A stretch of DNA of 10,535 nucleotides from an uncultured Bacteroidota bacterium (GTDB taxonomy: Bacteria; Bacteroidota; Bacteroidia; Chitinophagales; Saprospiraceae): NCBI GenBank assembly GCA_937876435.1, contig CALEIL010000216.1, forward strand, positions 1 through 10,535, given 5' to 3'. Of the stretch, positions 1 to 6,722 are shown piece after piece (within the stretch, counting starts at the first letter, position 1; the number at the start of each line of letters is the position of its first letter). The notes under the pieces are model-generated. The model was not told the DNA's origin, did no database searches, and saw nothing but the letters and a program-made list of their open reading frames with translations. The position numbers were made by a program, and so were the translations under genes.

Positions 1-299
1 AATTCAATTATCTGGTCAAACATTCTGGCGGTGTGATCACAGATTCCGGGGGAATGCAGAAAGAAGCGTACTTTCTACGGGTACCTTGCGTCACCATTCG
101 CTCCGAAACGGAATGGCCTGAAACGCTCGAAAATGGGTGGAACACGTTGTGCTTCGAGGATCTAAGCTTACTCAGCGACATCCTCCAAGCCAGTCCCGGT
201 CAGTATATTCCAGATTTGTACGGCACAGGAAACGCCAGTGAAATAATCCGCCAGAGAATCGCTCAGTTTTTAGAACCAGGATCGGATAAATCGATCTAA
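1..299 (+). CDS. UDP-N-acetylhexosamine 2-epimerase (WecB/WbpI family), C-terminal fragment
   Basis: Only the last 98 codons are present; the reading frame is already open at the left edge, and the family is usually about 370-380 residues, so the gene is cut by the window. The visible part carries the family's C-terminal signature VITDSGGMQKEA, followed by VPCVTIRSETEWPET and GWNTL. This is the UDP-binding and catalytic region of the non-hydrolysing 2-epimerases, which have a GT-B-like fold and act in the cytosol. Members interconvert UDP-GlcNAc and UDP-ManNAc (WecB), or epimerise UDP-2,3-diacetamido-glucuronate (WbpI) or related sugars. The TEWPE wording, rather than the TERPE common in WecB, leans toward the WbpI/FnlC side, but the fragment cannot settle the substrate. 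It lies 12 nt upstream of the formyltransferase gene on the same strand, so they are probably cotranscribed. Family assignment is firm; exact substrate is inference. Confidence 0.88.
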   Translation, partial: FNYLVKHSGGVITDSGGMQKEAYFLRVPCVTIRSETEWPETLENGWNTLCFEDLSLLSDILQASPGQYIPDLYGTGNASEIIRQRIAQFLEPGSDKSI

Positions 300-311
300 A
301 CCAGCATATTT

Positions 312-1016
312 ATGATAGCAATTATTACGTACGACGCTCCCCATCGAAAAACACAGGATCTTATTTGCAAACTGATCTTGAATGGTTACCCGGAGATTCA
401 TCTGGTGGTCATACCGTGGGTCCAACGAAAAAATTATCAACCTATCTTCTCCCACAGGCCTTCCGGCAAGGTTCCCGTTTCGATCGAAGAGACATGCGCC
501 AGAATGCACCTTGATTTTACCAGGGTCAATACTGAAGACCTCACCCATTATTTTGATCAAAATTCCTTTGATCATATCTTGATCGGTGGAGCGGGCATTC
601 TACCAGAAGATCTGGCCGCAAACCATAAGGTCATCAATGCCCACCCGGGATATCTGCCCAATACCAAAGGTCTGGATGCGTTTAAATGGTCGATCTATTC
701 CGGAATGCCAATCGGGGCTACCACGCACTATATATCTGACAAAACGGACGAAGGCGAACTCATTGAAAAAAAAATCATCCCAGTTTATTTTGAAGACACC
801 TTTCATAGCGTCGCTTACAGACTTTACGAGACAGAGATCGATATGATGGTAAACGCCATCCGGAGGATCGAGCAAAACGAGGCGACATTGGAATCCCTTG
901 CGGACGACAGCTATATATCAAATCGTAGAATGCCCCATCACCTGGAATTGGTGATGATGCACCGATTTGAATCACTACGGATTAATTCACCCTCAATAAA
1001 GTCGATTCCTAAATGA
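312..1016 (+). CDS. Formyltransferase-fold enzyme, probable sugar N-formyltransferase
   Basis: This 234-residue protein belongs to the 10-formyltetrahydrofolate-dependent formyltransferase superfamily (Fmt/GART fold). The catalytic triad of the family is visible as Asn109 and His111 in INAHPGYLP and Asp146 in the KTDEGELI stretch, with the TTH segment (residues 137-139) between them. It lacks the C-terminal domain of methionyl-tRNA formyltransferase (about 310 residues), and the setting is a glycan locus, so a housekeeping Fmt or purine role is unlikely. The favoured role is transfer of a formyl group to the amine of a nucleotide-linked amino sugar, as done by VioF, WbtJ and the Qdt/Fdt-type formyltransferases. 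The acceptor is unknown. The gene starts 12 nt after the epimerase gene and its stop overlaps the next start (ATGA), implying translational coupling with the glycosyltransferase. Fold and triad are seen; the sugar substrate is inferred from context. Confidence 0.82.
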   Translation: MIAIITYDAPHRKTQDLICKLILNGYPEIHLVVIPWVQRKNYQPIFSHRPSGKVPVSIEETCARMHLDFTRVNTEDLTHYFDQNSFDHILIGGAGILPEDLAANHKVINAHPGYLPNTKGLDAFKWSIYSGMPIGATTHYISDKTDEGELIEKKIIPVYFEDTFHSVAYRLYETEIDMMVNAIRRIEQNEATLESLADDSYISNRRMPHHLELVMMHRFESLRINSPSIKSIPK

Positions 1017-2242
1017 AAATTATGATGCTTCTAAACGCAGCTTACCCCCCGGATGTCCGTGTAGAAAAAGAAGCACAAACTCTGGCAGACAATGGTATAA
1101 TGGTAGATATAGTCTGCAACAGAAGGATAGGTGAAACCCCCAAGGAAAAAAAGGGAAATATTACCATCCACCGGATAAACAACCCCGCCAACGACCAAAA
1201 AATCAAACATGGTCTGTACGATGCCATCGCAGCGGTTAATTTTATCCATCCCATTTTTAAACGGGCGCTTGATAAATTGATCCCGGAATTCAAGCCCGAT
1301 GTCCTCCACGTTCACGATCTTCCTTTGGCCAAGACGGGTTTAAGGGCTGGGAAAAAAGCAAAAATTCCAGTCGTTCTGGATTTGCATGAAAATTTTCCTG
1401 ATGCCCTGGATATCTGGTTCAAATGGAAACCATTGGGATTGGCAAAAATCAAAGATCAGATCTTATTTTCCTACAACAGATGGTTCAAGCACGAAGCCGA
1501 GGTTACCAAAGAGGCTGATCACATCATCGCGGTGGTAGACGAAATGAAATCTCACCTGATCAGCAAACACGGGATTCCGGAAAACAGAATAACCGTAATC
1601 ACCAACACCGAAAGAAAATCGTTCGGGGATATAGATTTTGAAGATTTATCCGAATTGAAAGAAAAGTACAGGAACGATTACGTGATTTCCTATATCGGCG
1701 GAATGGGTCCTCACCGAGGTATTGATACGGTGCTGGAGGGCATGCCCCGGATTATTCATAAAATACCCAACGTAAAATTACTCCTGGTGGGGAGTGCTTC
1801 TTCGGGGGTTCTGCCAAAACTCCGGGAGATGGTCCGCACGCTCGGAATTGAAAACTACGTAGAATTTGTAGGGAGCGTACCATTTCGACAGGTATCCTCC
1901 TATATGAAACTGTCCGATATCAATCTCGTACCCCATAACTCCAACAATCACACCGAAAATACGATCCCTCATAAACTTTTTCAGATTATGCTATTGGGGT
2001 GCAACCTACTCGTGAGTTCCTGTGAGCCACTTGAAAGAATCGTCACTCAAGCCCAATCGGGATACATTTTTGAAGCCGACGATGCTACCTCGTTCGCGAA
2101 CCAGGTCATCCTTATGCATTCTCAGCCGGACAAGGTCAGCGAGTGCGCCCAAAATGGCTACGATGCTACCATGAACGGTACCATGAATTGGGAGCACACG
2201 GGCCAGTTACTGGTAGACTTTTACCGGGAGCATTACAATTGA
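1013..2242 (+). CDS. GT4-type glycosyltransferase
   Basis: This 409-residue GT-B retaining glycosyltransferase belongs to the GT4 style and would be cytosolic or peripheral to the inner membrane. The N-terminal acceptor domain shows PPDVRVEKEA near residues 12-21, DVLHVHDLP at 96-104 and the DLHENFP segment at 123-129. The C-terminal donor domain shows ISYIGGMGPHRGID at 225-238, VKLLLVG at 254-260, VEFVGSVPF at 283-291 and DINLVPH at 302-308. The usual EX7E segment is represented by the region around residues 316-323 (NTIPHKLF), where the first acidic residue of the classic motif is not evident. The start codon lies inside the stop of the formyltransferase gene (ATGA, 1013-1016), so the two proteins are made together and may work on the same sugar. 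Donor and acceptor cannot be predicted. After the stop there is a 149-nt gap before the methyltransferase gene. Confidence 0.9.
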   Translation: MKIMMLLNAAYPPDVRVEKEAQTLADNGIMVDIVCNRRIGETPKEKKGNITIHRINNPANDQKIKHGLYDAIAAVNFIHPIFKRALDKLIPEFKPDVLHVHDLPLAKTGLRAGKKAKIPVVLDLHENFPDALDIWFKWKPLGLAKIKDQILFSYNRWFKHEAEVTKEADHIIAVVDEMKSHLISKHGIPENRITVITNTERKSFGDIDFEDLSELKEKYRNDYVISYIGGMGPHRGIDTVLEGMPRIIHKIPNVKLLLVGSASSGVLPKLREMVRTLGIENYVEFVGSVPFRQVSSYMKLSDINLVPHNSNNHTENTIPHKLFQIMLLGCNLLVSSCEPLERIVTQAQSGYIFEADDATSFANQVILMHSQPDKVSECAQNGYDATMNGTMNWEHTGQLLVDFYREHYN

Positions 2243-2391
2243 AATCTCCTTCTTCAAGGGATTAAAAATTTCAAATCGTTGAATTTTATCCGTTGTAATG
2301 CAATCAAAGCGATGTGTGTCGTTTCAAATAAAGCAGTGTCGACCCTATCAGGAACAGAATTTTTTCATTCCTGCAAGACAAATATTGAAAT
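2243..2391. other. Intergenic gap before the methyltransferase gene
   Basis: This 149-nt AT-rich stretch holds no open reading frame of interest. It contains one short perfect inverted repeat, CAGGAA at 2349-2354 and TTCCTG at 2368-2373, with a T-rich 13-nt loop. I see no clean Bacteroidota promoter (TTTG and TAnnTTTG pair). The methyltransferase gene may have its own weak promoter here or may be read through from upstream. Confidence 0.4.
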
Positions 2392-2913
2392 ATGGTTCAG
2401 TCGAACAATGAAAGACGCTTCCAGCACACGATGCAATTGGTAGAAAAATTCCTCCGCAAAGAAGACAAAATTCTGGATCTGGGGGTTGAAAATCAATTTT
2501 CCCGACTGCTGCGACAAAAGGGCTATAACGTGAAGAATACGGAAGGCGAAGACCTGGATGACGATTATGATCATTTGAAATCCATCGATGCTGATGTGGT
2601 CACGGGTTTTGAAATACTCGAGCATTTATTGAATCCCTACTCGGTGCTGAAAAATTTGCCAGGCCAAAAATTGCTGGTGACGGTTCCCCTGGCACTCTGG
2701 TTTGCAGCGCCTTTCCGCGATACCAACGCAGATCCCAGGGAGTGGCACTATCATGAATTTACCGATTGGCAGTTTGACCGGTTGCTGGAAAAGGCCGGAT
2801 GGGCTATCCAATATCGCGAAAAATGGACAGGCCCCACCAATAAAATCGGTTTCCGACCGCTCCTTAGAAAAATCACACCCCGGTATTACGCCGTTTATGC
2901 GGAGCGCCAATAA
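2392..2913 (+). CDS. Small class I SAM-dependent methyltransferase
   Basis: This 173-residue protein has the layout of a class I (Rossmann) methyltransferase of the type 11/23 group. The first beta strand and SAM loop are KILDLGVENQFS (residues 26-37), the acidic region after strand 2 is GEDLDDDYD (52-60), the post-motif element is GFEILEHLLNPYSVL (72-86), and strand 4/5 is KLLVTVPLALW (93-103). The C-terminal half has HYHEFTDWQFDRLLEKAGW (119-137), a pattern common in sugar or small-molecule methyltransferases near glycan loci. The SAM loop is unusual because the glycines expected at positions 3 and 5 of GxGxG are replaced (GVENQ). The ATG at 2392 is the first possible start, since an in-frame TGA lies at 2386-2388. 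The protein is short for the family. It could methylate a glycan terminus or a nucleotide sugar; the substrate cannot be inferred. Confidence 0.75.
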   Translation: MVQSNNERRFQHTMQLVEKFLRKEDKILDLGVENQFSRLLRQKGYNVKNTEGEDLDDDYDHLKSIDADVVTGFEILEHLLNPYSVLKNLPGQKLLVTVPLALWFAAPFRDTNADPREWHYHEFTDWQFDRLLEKAGWAIQYREKWTGPTNKIGFRPLLRKITPRYYAVYAERQ

Positions 2914-2917
2914 CCTT

Positions 2918-3030
2918 CGACGAAGCTGGGTCTCCTACATCCCATCGTCGGAACTTCCTCTACCCCAGAATCCCTGAGCCCAGCTTTGGGAATATTATTT
3001 AAAGGAAGCTGGAGCTTCCTCTACCCCAGA
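2918..3030. repeat. REP-like cluster of direct and inverted repeats in a convergent intergenic region
   Basis: The space between the two convergent genes is built almost wholly of short repeats. The 16-mer CTTCCTCTACCCCAGA occurs at 2954-2969 and again at 3015-3030. AAGCTGGG at 2923-2930 is the exact reverse complement of CCCAGCTT at 2979-2986. CGACGA at 2918-2923 pairs with TCGTCG at 2945-2950, giving a mutually exclusive alternative fold. A near-perfect palindrome occupies 3003-3020. The GGAAGCTGGAGCTTCC core resembles the hairpin tips of repetitive extragenic palindromes associated with TnpA_REP (RAYT) transposases in other bacteria. That family link is inference; no transposase gene is present in the window. 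Confidence 0.6.
3003..3020 (-). terminator. Hairpin that may terminate the - strand operon
   Basis: AGGAAGCT at 3003-3010 and AGCTTCCT at 3013-3020 are perfect inverted arms around a two-base centre; in RNA this gives a strong stem with a 4-base loop. Read on the - strand it begins 13 nt after the stop codon of the glycosyltransferase gene and is followed by a T/A-rich run (TTTAAATAATATT), as in an intrinsic terminator. The T tract is interrupted by A residues, so efficiency is uncertain. The same hairpin is part of the repeat cluster and could simply be a REP-type element. Confidence 0.4.
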
Positions 3031-3033
3031 CGT

Positions 3034-4305
3034 TTAATGTTTAATGAATTTCTCTTTCAGAGTGCCGTACAGCCCCATCGTGTCGAATAAAAATTTCTGA
3101 TAAGGCGTCTTATCTGACAGTCCGCTTGATTGAAGATCCTTATAGGTGTATCGATTGATCTTTGCCAGATCGATAATTCTATTACCGACCGATTCTATGC
3201 TGTGATTGTGGTATACATAATCGTAGGCATACTGTCCATAGGCCTTGTCGTTGGATTGATAATCCCGAAGAATCTCATTGAAGGTCTGATTGATGTCCTT
3301 ATTTTCCTTGTACGTATTGACATCAAAACCGTTCGCCTGATGCAGCCAGGCATAGCCTTCGTTATGTTTTGAAAAATATCTGGACTGGGCAGCGGCCGGG
3401 GCGAGGACGGTGGGGATACTGGCTTTGGCAAATTCCAAGGCAGAAGTGCCGACCGATACTCCCAGATCAATATTTTGTATGAGGTACTCCTGTAATTGAT
3501 TCGTGCCTATACGTCCTGCAAATTTGATATTCTCCGCTTTTTTACGGCTAACATAATTCTCTATGTATTTTCTGTCGTTGCCATCTCCTATGATGGTCAA
3601 TTCTGTAGGGTATGAGCTCGCACAAATATCATCCACCAAAATCGACAGCACCTTGTTTTTATGCCTCATCAGTCGACTGATCCAGCCAATCCTTATTATT
3701 CCACTTCCCTTTTCCGGATTCCTGTCCAGGGACCGTCCATTTTCGTTGACGGTCAAAGGGATCGGTACCAGATCGACATTCTCCGGCAATTCAAACATGT
3801 TTTTGTTGACCGTAAAATTGTAATCGGACATAAAAATCAAACCATTGGCTTCCACGGCTTTGACCACCATCGATTCGATTTTTTCGACCCTGACTTTTTC
3901 CAGCACACGCATGACCTTGCCGGTTACTTTGTCGTCCACTATTTTATTGTACACATCAAAAAGCGCCGTCTGACTGACCAGGCAATTGGGATGAAGATCC
4001 CAGAAGATAAACCTGGTATCCGGGAAAAAATTAAATTCTTCTCCGATGTCTGCGGCGACAGACAAAGACAAAATAAACAATTCATCTTCACCGACCACAA
4101 ATTTACCGTTGAGCTTTGTCCTGGAGGAAATAAATTCCACCTGATTCTCTGATAAATATTTCGCTATATAACAGCGTTCATCGCCGTATACCTTGATGGG
4201 ATAACCCGCGTGATAAAGATATTCAGCTATACGGGAAAAAAGCAGTTGGGCACCGCCAATATCCCTGCCTGGGTAGTAGAATGAAACGATGTGATTTTCT
4301 TTCAC
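3034..4305 (-). CDS. GT-B glycosyltransferase (GT4-like)
   Basis: This 423-residue protein has two Rossmann-like halves. The N-terminal half opens with HIVSFYYPGRDIGGAQLLFS (residues 5-24), the glycine-rich acceptor-side loop of GT4 enzymes. The donor half shows IRIGWISRLMRHKN (204-217), with the Arg and Lys that contact the nucleotide diphosphate in the family, then LTIIGDG (236-242), IKFAGRIG (260-267) and SVGTSALEFAKASIPTVLAP (284-303), whose Glu291 fits the second acidic residue of the EX7E-type motif. The start is GTG at 4305: an in-frame TAA immediately precedes it and the glycine loop follows closely, so no earlier start is possible. It is the last gene of the - strand block, 93 nt after the aminotransferase gene, and a plausible transferase for the amino sugar made by that block. 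Donor specificity cannot be read from sequence. Confidence 0.85.
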   Translation of the reverse strand: MKENHIVSFYYPGRDIGGAQLLFSRIAEYLYHAGYPIKVYGDERCYIAKYLSENQVEFISSRTKLNGKFVVGEDELFILSLSVAADIGEEFNFFPDTRFIFWDLHPNCLVSQTALFDVYNKIVDDKVTGKVMRVLEKVRVEKIESMVVKAVEANGLIFMSDYNFTVNKNMFELPENVDLVPIPLTVNENGRSLDRNPEKGSGIIRIGWISRLMRHKNKVLSILVDDICASSYPTELTIIGDGNDRKYIENYVSRKKAENIKFAGRIGTNQLQEYLIQNIDLGVSVGTSALEFAKASIPTVLAPAAAQSRYFSKHNEGYAWLHQANGFDVNTYKENKDINQTFNEILRDYQSNDKAYGQYAYDYVYHNHSIESVGNRIIDLAKINRYTYKDLQSSGLSDKTPYQKFLFDTMGLYGTLKEKFIKH

Positions 4306-4311
4306 TTATTT

Positions 4312-4368
4312 GAAACGGTTTTAGTCAAAATAAAAATTCAAGCTCCTCATCTCCAATCCAACCGTTTC
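4312..4368. repeat. 9-bp inverted repeat between aminotransferase and glycosyltransferase genes
   Basis: GAAACGGTT at 4312-4320 is the exact reverse complement of AACCGTTTC at 4360-4368, with 39 nt between. It fills most of the 93-nt gap upstream of the glycosyltransferase start. It could form an RNA hairpin (attenuator, processing site or intra-operon terminator) or be a DNA binding dyad. There is no direct evidence for any one role. Confidence 0.4.
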
Positions 4369-4398
4369 CTTTAAGGGTTAATTTGCACGCAGACCAGA

Positions 4399-5508
4399 TC
4401 AATAGTCATTGACCGCCTCCACCACCATCCTTGCTTCCTCCATACTCATCACCGGGCTGATCGGCAGGCTGATTATTTCACGGTGAATCTTTTCGGTGAG
4501 AGGAAGATCAAAATGGTGCAATTCCGGATAGCCTTCCTGGTGATTGGGCGGAATGGGATAATGAACCAGGGTCTGGATACCCCGTTCGGTCAGATGTCGG
4601 GAGAAGGCCGCGCGATCCTTTACCCGAACCGGGAAAACATGCCAGACATTCGTCGCGTCAGCACAGACATCTCCGCCGACCCGAGGTAATTCCACTTTCG
4701 GATTTGAAATATGGGCCAGATAATATTCAACCAGCTTACGTCTGAAAGCATTATCATTATCCAGTCCCTTCAACTTGACGCGAAGCACCGCAGCCTGGAT
4801 CTCATCCAACCTGCTGTTGTAGCCCTGATATCTGTTTCTGTATTTCTCCTGTGAACCGTAATTCCCCAATGCCCGGCAAACCTGCGCGAGTTGGGCGTCA
4901 TTCGTACATATCGCGCCCGCATCACCGAGCGCTCCGAGATTTTTACCGGGATAAAAACTAAATCCTGCTGCATTACCCAGTGAACCAACGCGTTTGTCCC
5001 CGAAACAGGCACCCTGAGCCTGGGCACAATCCTCGATCAATTTCAGATCATATTTTCTACAGATAGCGCTTATCTTCTCAGTATAGGCATTTTTTCCGTA
5101 CAAATGGACGATCATGATCGCTCGGGTGTGAGTCGTTATATTTTCTTCGATGAGGTCCGGATCGATATTGTAGGTATTGATATCCGGCTCTACGAGTATG
5201 GGCTTCAGTCTGTTGTCCGTGATGGCCAGAATGCTGGCTATGTAGGTATTAGCCGGAACGATTACTTCACTACCTTCTTTTATTTCACCCAATTCCATAT
5301 ATCCCTTCATTATTATCCTGAGGGCATCGAGACCATTGGCTACTCCGATGACGTGGTCCACTCCGATATACTCCGCGAATTCTTTTTCAAATTGACGGAC
5401 TTCCGCTCCTTGCAAATACCAACCGGAATCGAGGACCCTTTCGGTAGCTTCCTTAAGCTCCGGGGCGTACGCCTGATTCATTTTCTGAAGATCCAAAAAC
5501 TTGATCAT
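4399..5508 (-). CDS. PLP-dependent sugar aminotransferase, DegT/DnrJ/EryC1 family, FdtB/QdtB-like
   Basis: This 369-residue protein is full length for the family. It has [11 protein letters not shown] (residues 55-65) for phosphate binding, [12 protein letters not shown] (81-92), [11 protein letters not shown] (157-167) with Asp160 toward the PLP ring nitrogen, and [19 protein letters not shown] (182-200) with Lys189 as the Schiff-base lysine. [21 protein letters not shown] (216-236) is the usual sugar-site and dimer element. Its opening ([18 protein letters not shown]) and its location with FdtA-type ketoisomerases point to a transaminase that converts dTDP-3-keto-6-deoxyhexose to dTDP-3-amino-3,6-dideoxyhexose with glutamate as amino donor. 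Galacto (FdtB) and gluco (QdtB) products cannot be separated by eye. The gene begins 35 nt after the ACP gene with no clear Shine-Dalgarno. Family and catalytic lysine are certain; the 3-amino product is inferred from neighbours. Confidence 0.9.
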   Translation of the reverse strand: MIKFLDLQKMNQAYAPELKEATERVLDSGWYLQGAEVRQFEKEFAEYIGVDHVIGVANGLDALRIIMKGYMELGEIKEGSEVIVPANTYIASILAITDNRLKPILVEPDINTYNIDPDLIEENITTHTRAIMIVHLYGKNAYTEKISAICRKYDLKLIEDCAQAQGACFGDKRVGSLGNAAGFSFYPGKNLGALGDAGAICTNDAQLAQVCRALGNYGSQEKYRNRYQGYNSRLDEIQAAVLRVKLKGLDNDNAFRRKLVEYYLAHISNPKVELPRVGGDVCADATNVWHVFPVRVKDRAAFSRHLTERGIQTLVHYPIPPNHQEGYPELHHFDLPLTEKIHREIISLPISPVMSMEEARMVVEAVNDY

Positions 5509-5543
5509 ACACGGTGGATTTGGGTCAATCGCATGATGAGGGG

Positions 5544-5774
5544 TTACAGTTCCCGGTTTATCTTATCCACTATTTTCTGGATGGTATCCAGGTCTTCGAT
5601 TTCCTCGTCAGATACCCCGACCCCGTAATCTTCTTCTATGCGTAGAAACAAATCAAAAGTATCCAGGGATTCTACCCCCAGATCCGAAAGTTTTGTATTC
5701 GGATCAAATTCGTCAGTAGGTAAATCTTCATTGATAGATCCGAGAATCTCAGTGATTTTTTCAGTTGTAATCAT
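5544..5774 (-). CDS. Acyl carrier protein
   Basis: This 76-residue acidic protein has the four-helix acyl carrier protein pattern. The phosphopantetheine attachment serine is Ser36 in [18 protein letters not shown] (residues 31-48); the standard DSL motif is changed to ESL, which is tolerated in other ACPs. Helix II and III wording ([20 protein letters not shown]) matches fatty-acid ACPs, and a partner holo-ACP synthase must be elsewhere. It would carry an acyl chain as a thioester in the cytosol. It starts 12 nt after the KAS III stop and is followed by the aminotransferase gene, so it is a dedicated carrier embedded in a sugar operon rather than the housekeeping AcpP, which normally sits with fabD, fabG or fabF. 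It presumably accepts the KAS III product and donates to the LpxD-like acyltransferase; this partnership is inference from gene order. Confidence 0.93.
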   Translation of the reverse strand: MITTEKITEILGSINEDLPTDEFDPNTKLSDLGVESLDTFDLFLRIEEDYGVGVSDEEIEDLDTIQKIVDKINREL

Positions 5775-5786
5775 AGCGCTATAGTT

Positions 5787-6722
5787 TTAAACTTTAAATA
5801 ATACGGTACTTGCCCAGGAAAGTCCCACTCCAAAACCGGAGATGACTACCTTGTTGTATGTTTTTTGCCCCTCCTGACCCCATAAATATTTTTCAAGGAT
5901 AATCGGGATCGAAGACGAGACGGTATTCCCATACGAACCTGCATCAAAAGGTACTTTATCCCCTTCGAGTCGCATCCGGCGGACAAGCGTGTCAGCGAGA
6001 TATTTGCTTCCCTGGTGGAAGGCAAATAAATCAACATCGCTGATTTCCATTTGATTGTTTTCAAGCAAAGACTTGATGTCCTGAGGTATAAACTTCGCGA
6101 CAAAATTGAAAATCGATCTTCCGTTCATATGTAAACGATCCGCACAAATCAATTTGTCATAGTTTTCGCCGGAGGTTCCGAAGGTAAATTTTCCACTGCG
6201 ATATGCCGGGGTATCGGAAAGCAAGGTCACCGTCGCGGCGTCGCCAAAGAGCAAAGAGGTGTTTTTGTCCTCCGGATCTACGATTTTGGAATACGGATCT
6301 GCTGTAAACAACAAACCTTTTGTAAATCCGTGCATCTCCATAAAAGATTCGATGGTCGCCAGCCCATACACATATCCGGAACATCCCAGGGAAATATCAT
6401 ACGCTGCGGTGGTTTCCGGAAGATTCAGTTTTTTGTGGACGATCGCGGCCGTGTGTGGTATATTGTAATCCGGATTCTGGGTGACAACGATCGCCACTTC
6501 GATGGTGGAAAGATCGATGGACTGTTTGGTCAATAGATTTTGGAAAGCCTTCACGCACAAATCGGAAGCCTCTTCATCTTCTTCCTTCCTGGCAACGGAC
6601 CGGATGCCGATTTTATCCGTGATAAACGCGTCATCGATCCCCAGTTCTTCCTTGCGATCAAAATTGGACAATTTTCGCTCAGGTATATAGACTCCAATAT
6701 TTTCGATGCCAGTTTTTTTCAT
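5787..6722 (-). CDS. 3-oxoacyl-ACP synthase III (FabH-like, KAS III)
   Basis: This 311-residue thiolase-fold condensing enzyme has the full KAS III catalytic triad: Cys114 in DISLGCSGYVYGL, His236 in LFAFHQGSKYL, and Asn266 in AGSYGNTVSSSIP. The KIGIRS element (residues 38-43), the LLFGDAATVTLL segment (157-168) and the terminal ISGFGVGLSWAS (294-305) are standard, and length is normal for the family. KAS III enzymes condense an acyl-CoA starter with malonyl-ACP to give a 3-ketoacyl-ACP. Here the gene overlaps the preceding unknown gene by an ATGA junction and is followed 12 nt later by an ACP, so it very likely starts a dedicated short acyl chain rather than feeding general fatty-acid synthesis. 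Some KAS III relatives transfer acyl groups to other nucleophiles instead, but these often change the triad, which is intact here. Starter unit is unknown. Confidence 0.9.
   Translation of the reverse strand: MKKTGIENIGVYIPERKLSNFDRKEELGIDDAFITDKIGIRSVARKEEDEEASDLCVKAFQNLLTKQSIDLSTIEVAIVVTQNPDYNIPHTAAIVHKKLNLPETTAAYDISLGCSGYVYGLATIESFMEMHGFTKGLLFTADPYSKIVDPEDKNTSLLFGDAATVTLLSDTPAYRSGKFTFGTSGENYDKLICADRLHMNGRSIFNFVAKFIPQDIKSLLENNQMEISDVDLFAFHQGSKYLADTLVRRMRLEGDKVPFDAGSYGNTVSSSIPIILEKYLWGQEGQKTYNKVVISGFGVGLSWASTVLFKV

Noticed and set aside
2349..2373. CAGGAA/TTCCTG inverted repeat with a T-rich loop before the methyltransferase gene
   Set aside because: A 6-bp stem with a 13-nt loop is weak, and the T tract lies inside the loop rather than after the stem, so it is not a convincing terminator.
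2918..3030. Possible CRISPR array
   Set aside because: Only two copies of a 16-mer, unequal surrounding sequence and no cas genes; the pattern fits a REP-like cluster instead.
3661..4152. A 163-codon open frame on the + strand
   Set aside because: It is antisense to the well-supported glycosyltransferase gene at 3034-4305 and has no recognisable motif.
5104..5628. A 174-codon open frame on the + strand
   Set aside because: It is antisense to the aminotransferase and ACP genes, both of which have clear catalytic motifs in the opposite strand.
5773..5782. Perfect 10-bp palindrome ATAGCGCTAT over the ACP start codon
   Set aside because: It is short, has no extended arms and can arise by chance; no regulatory context supports it.
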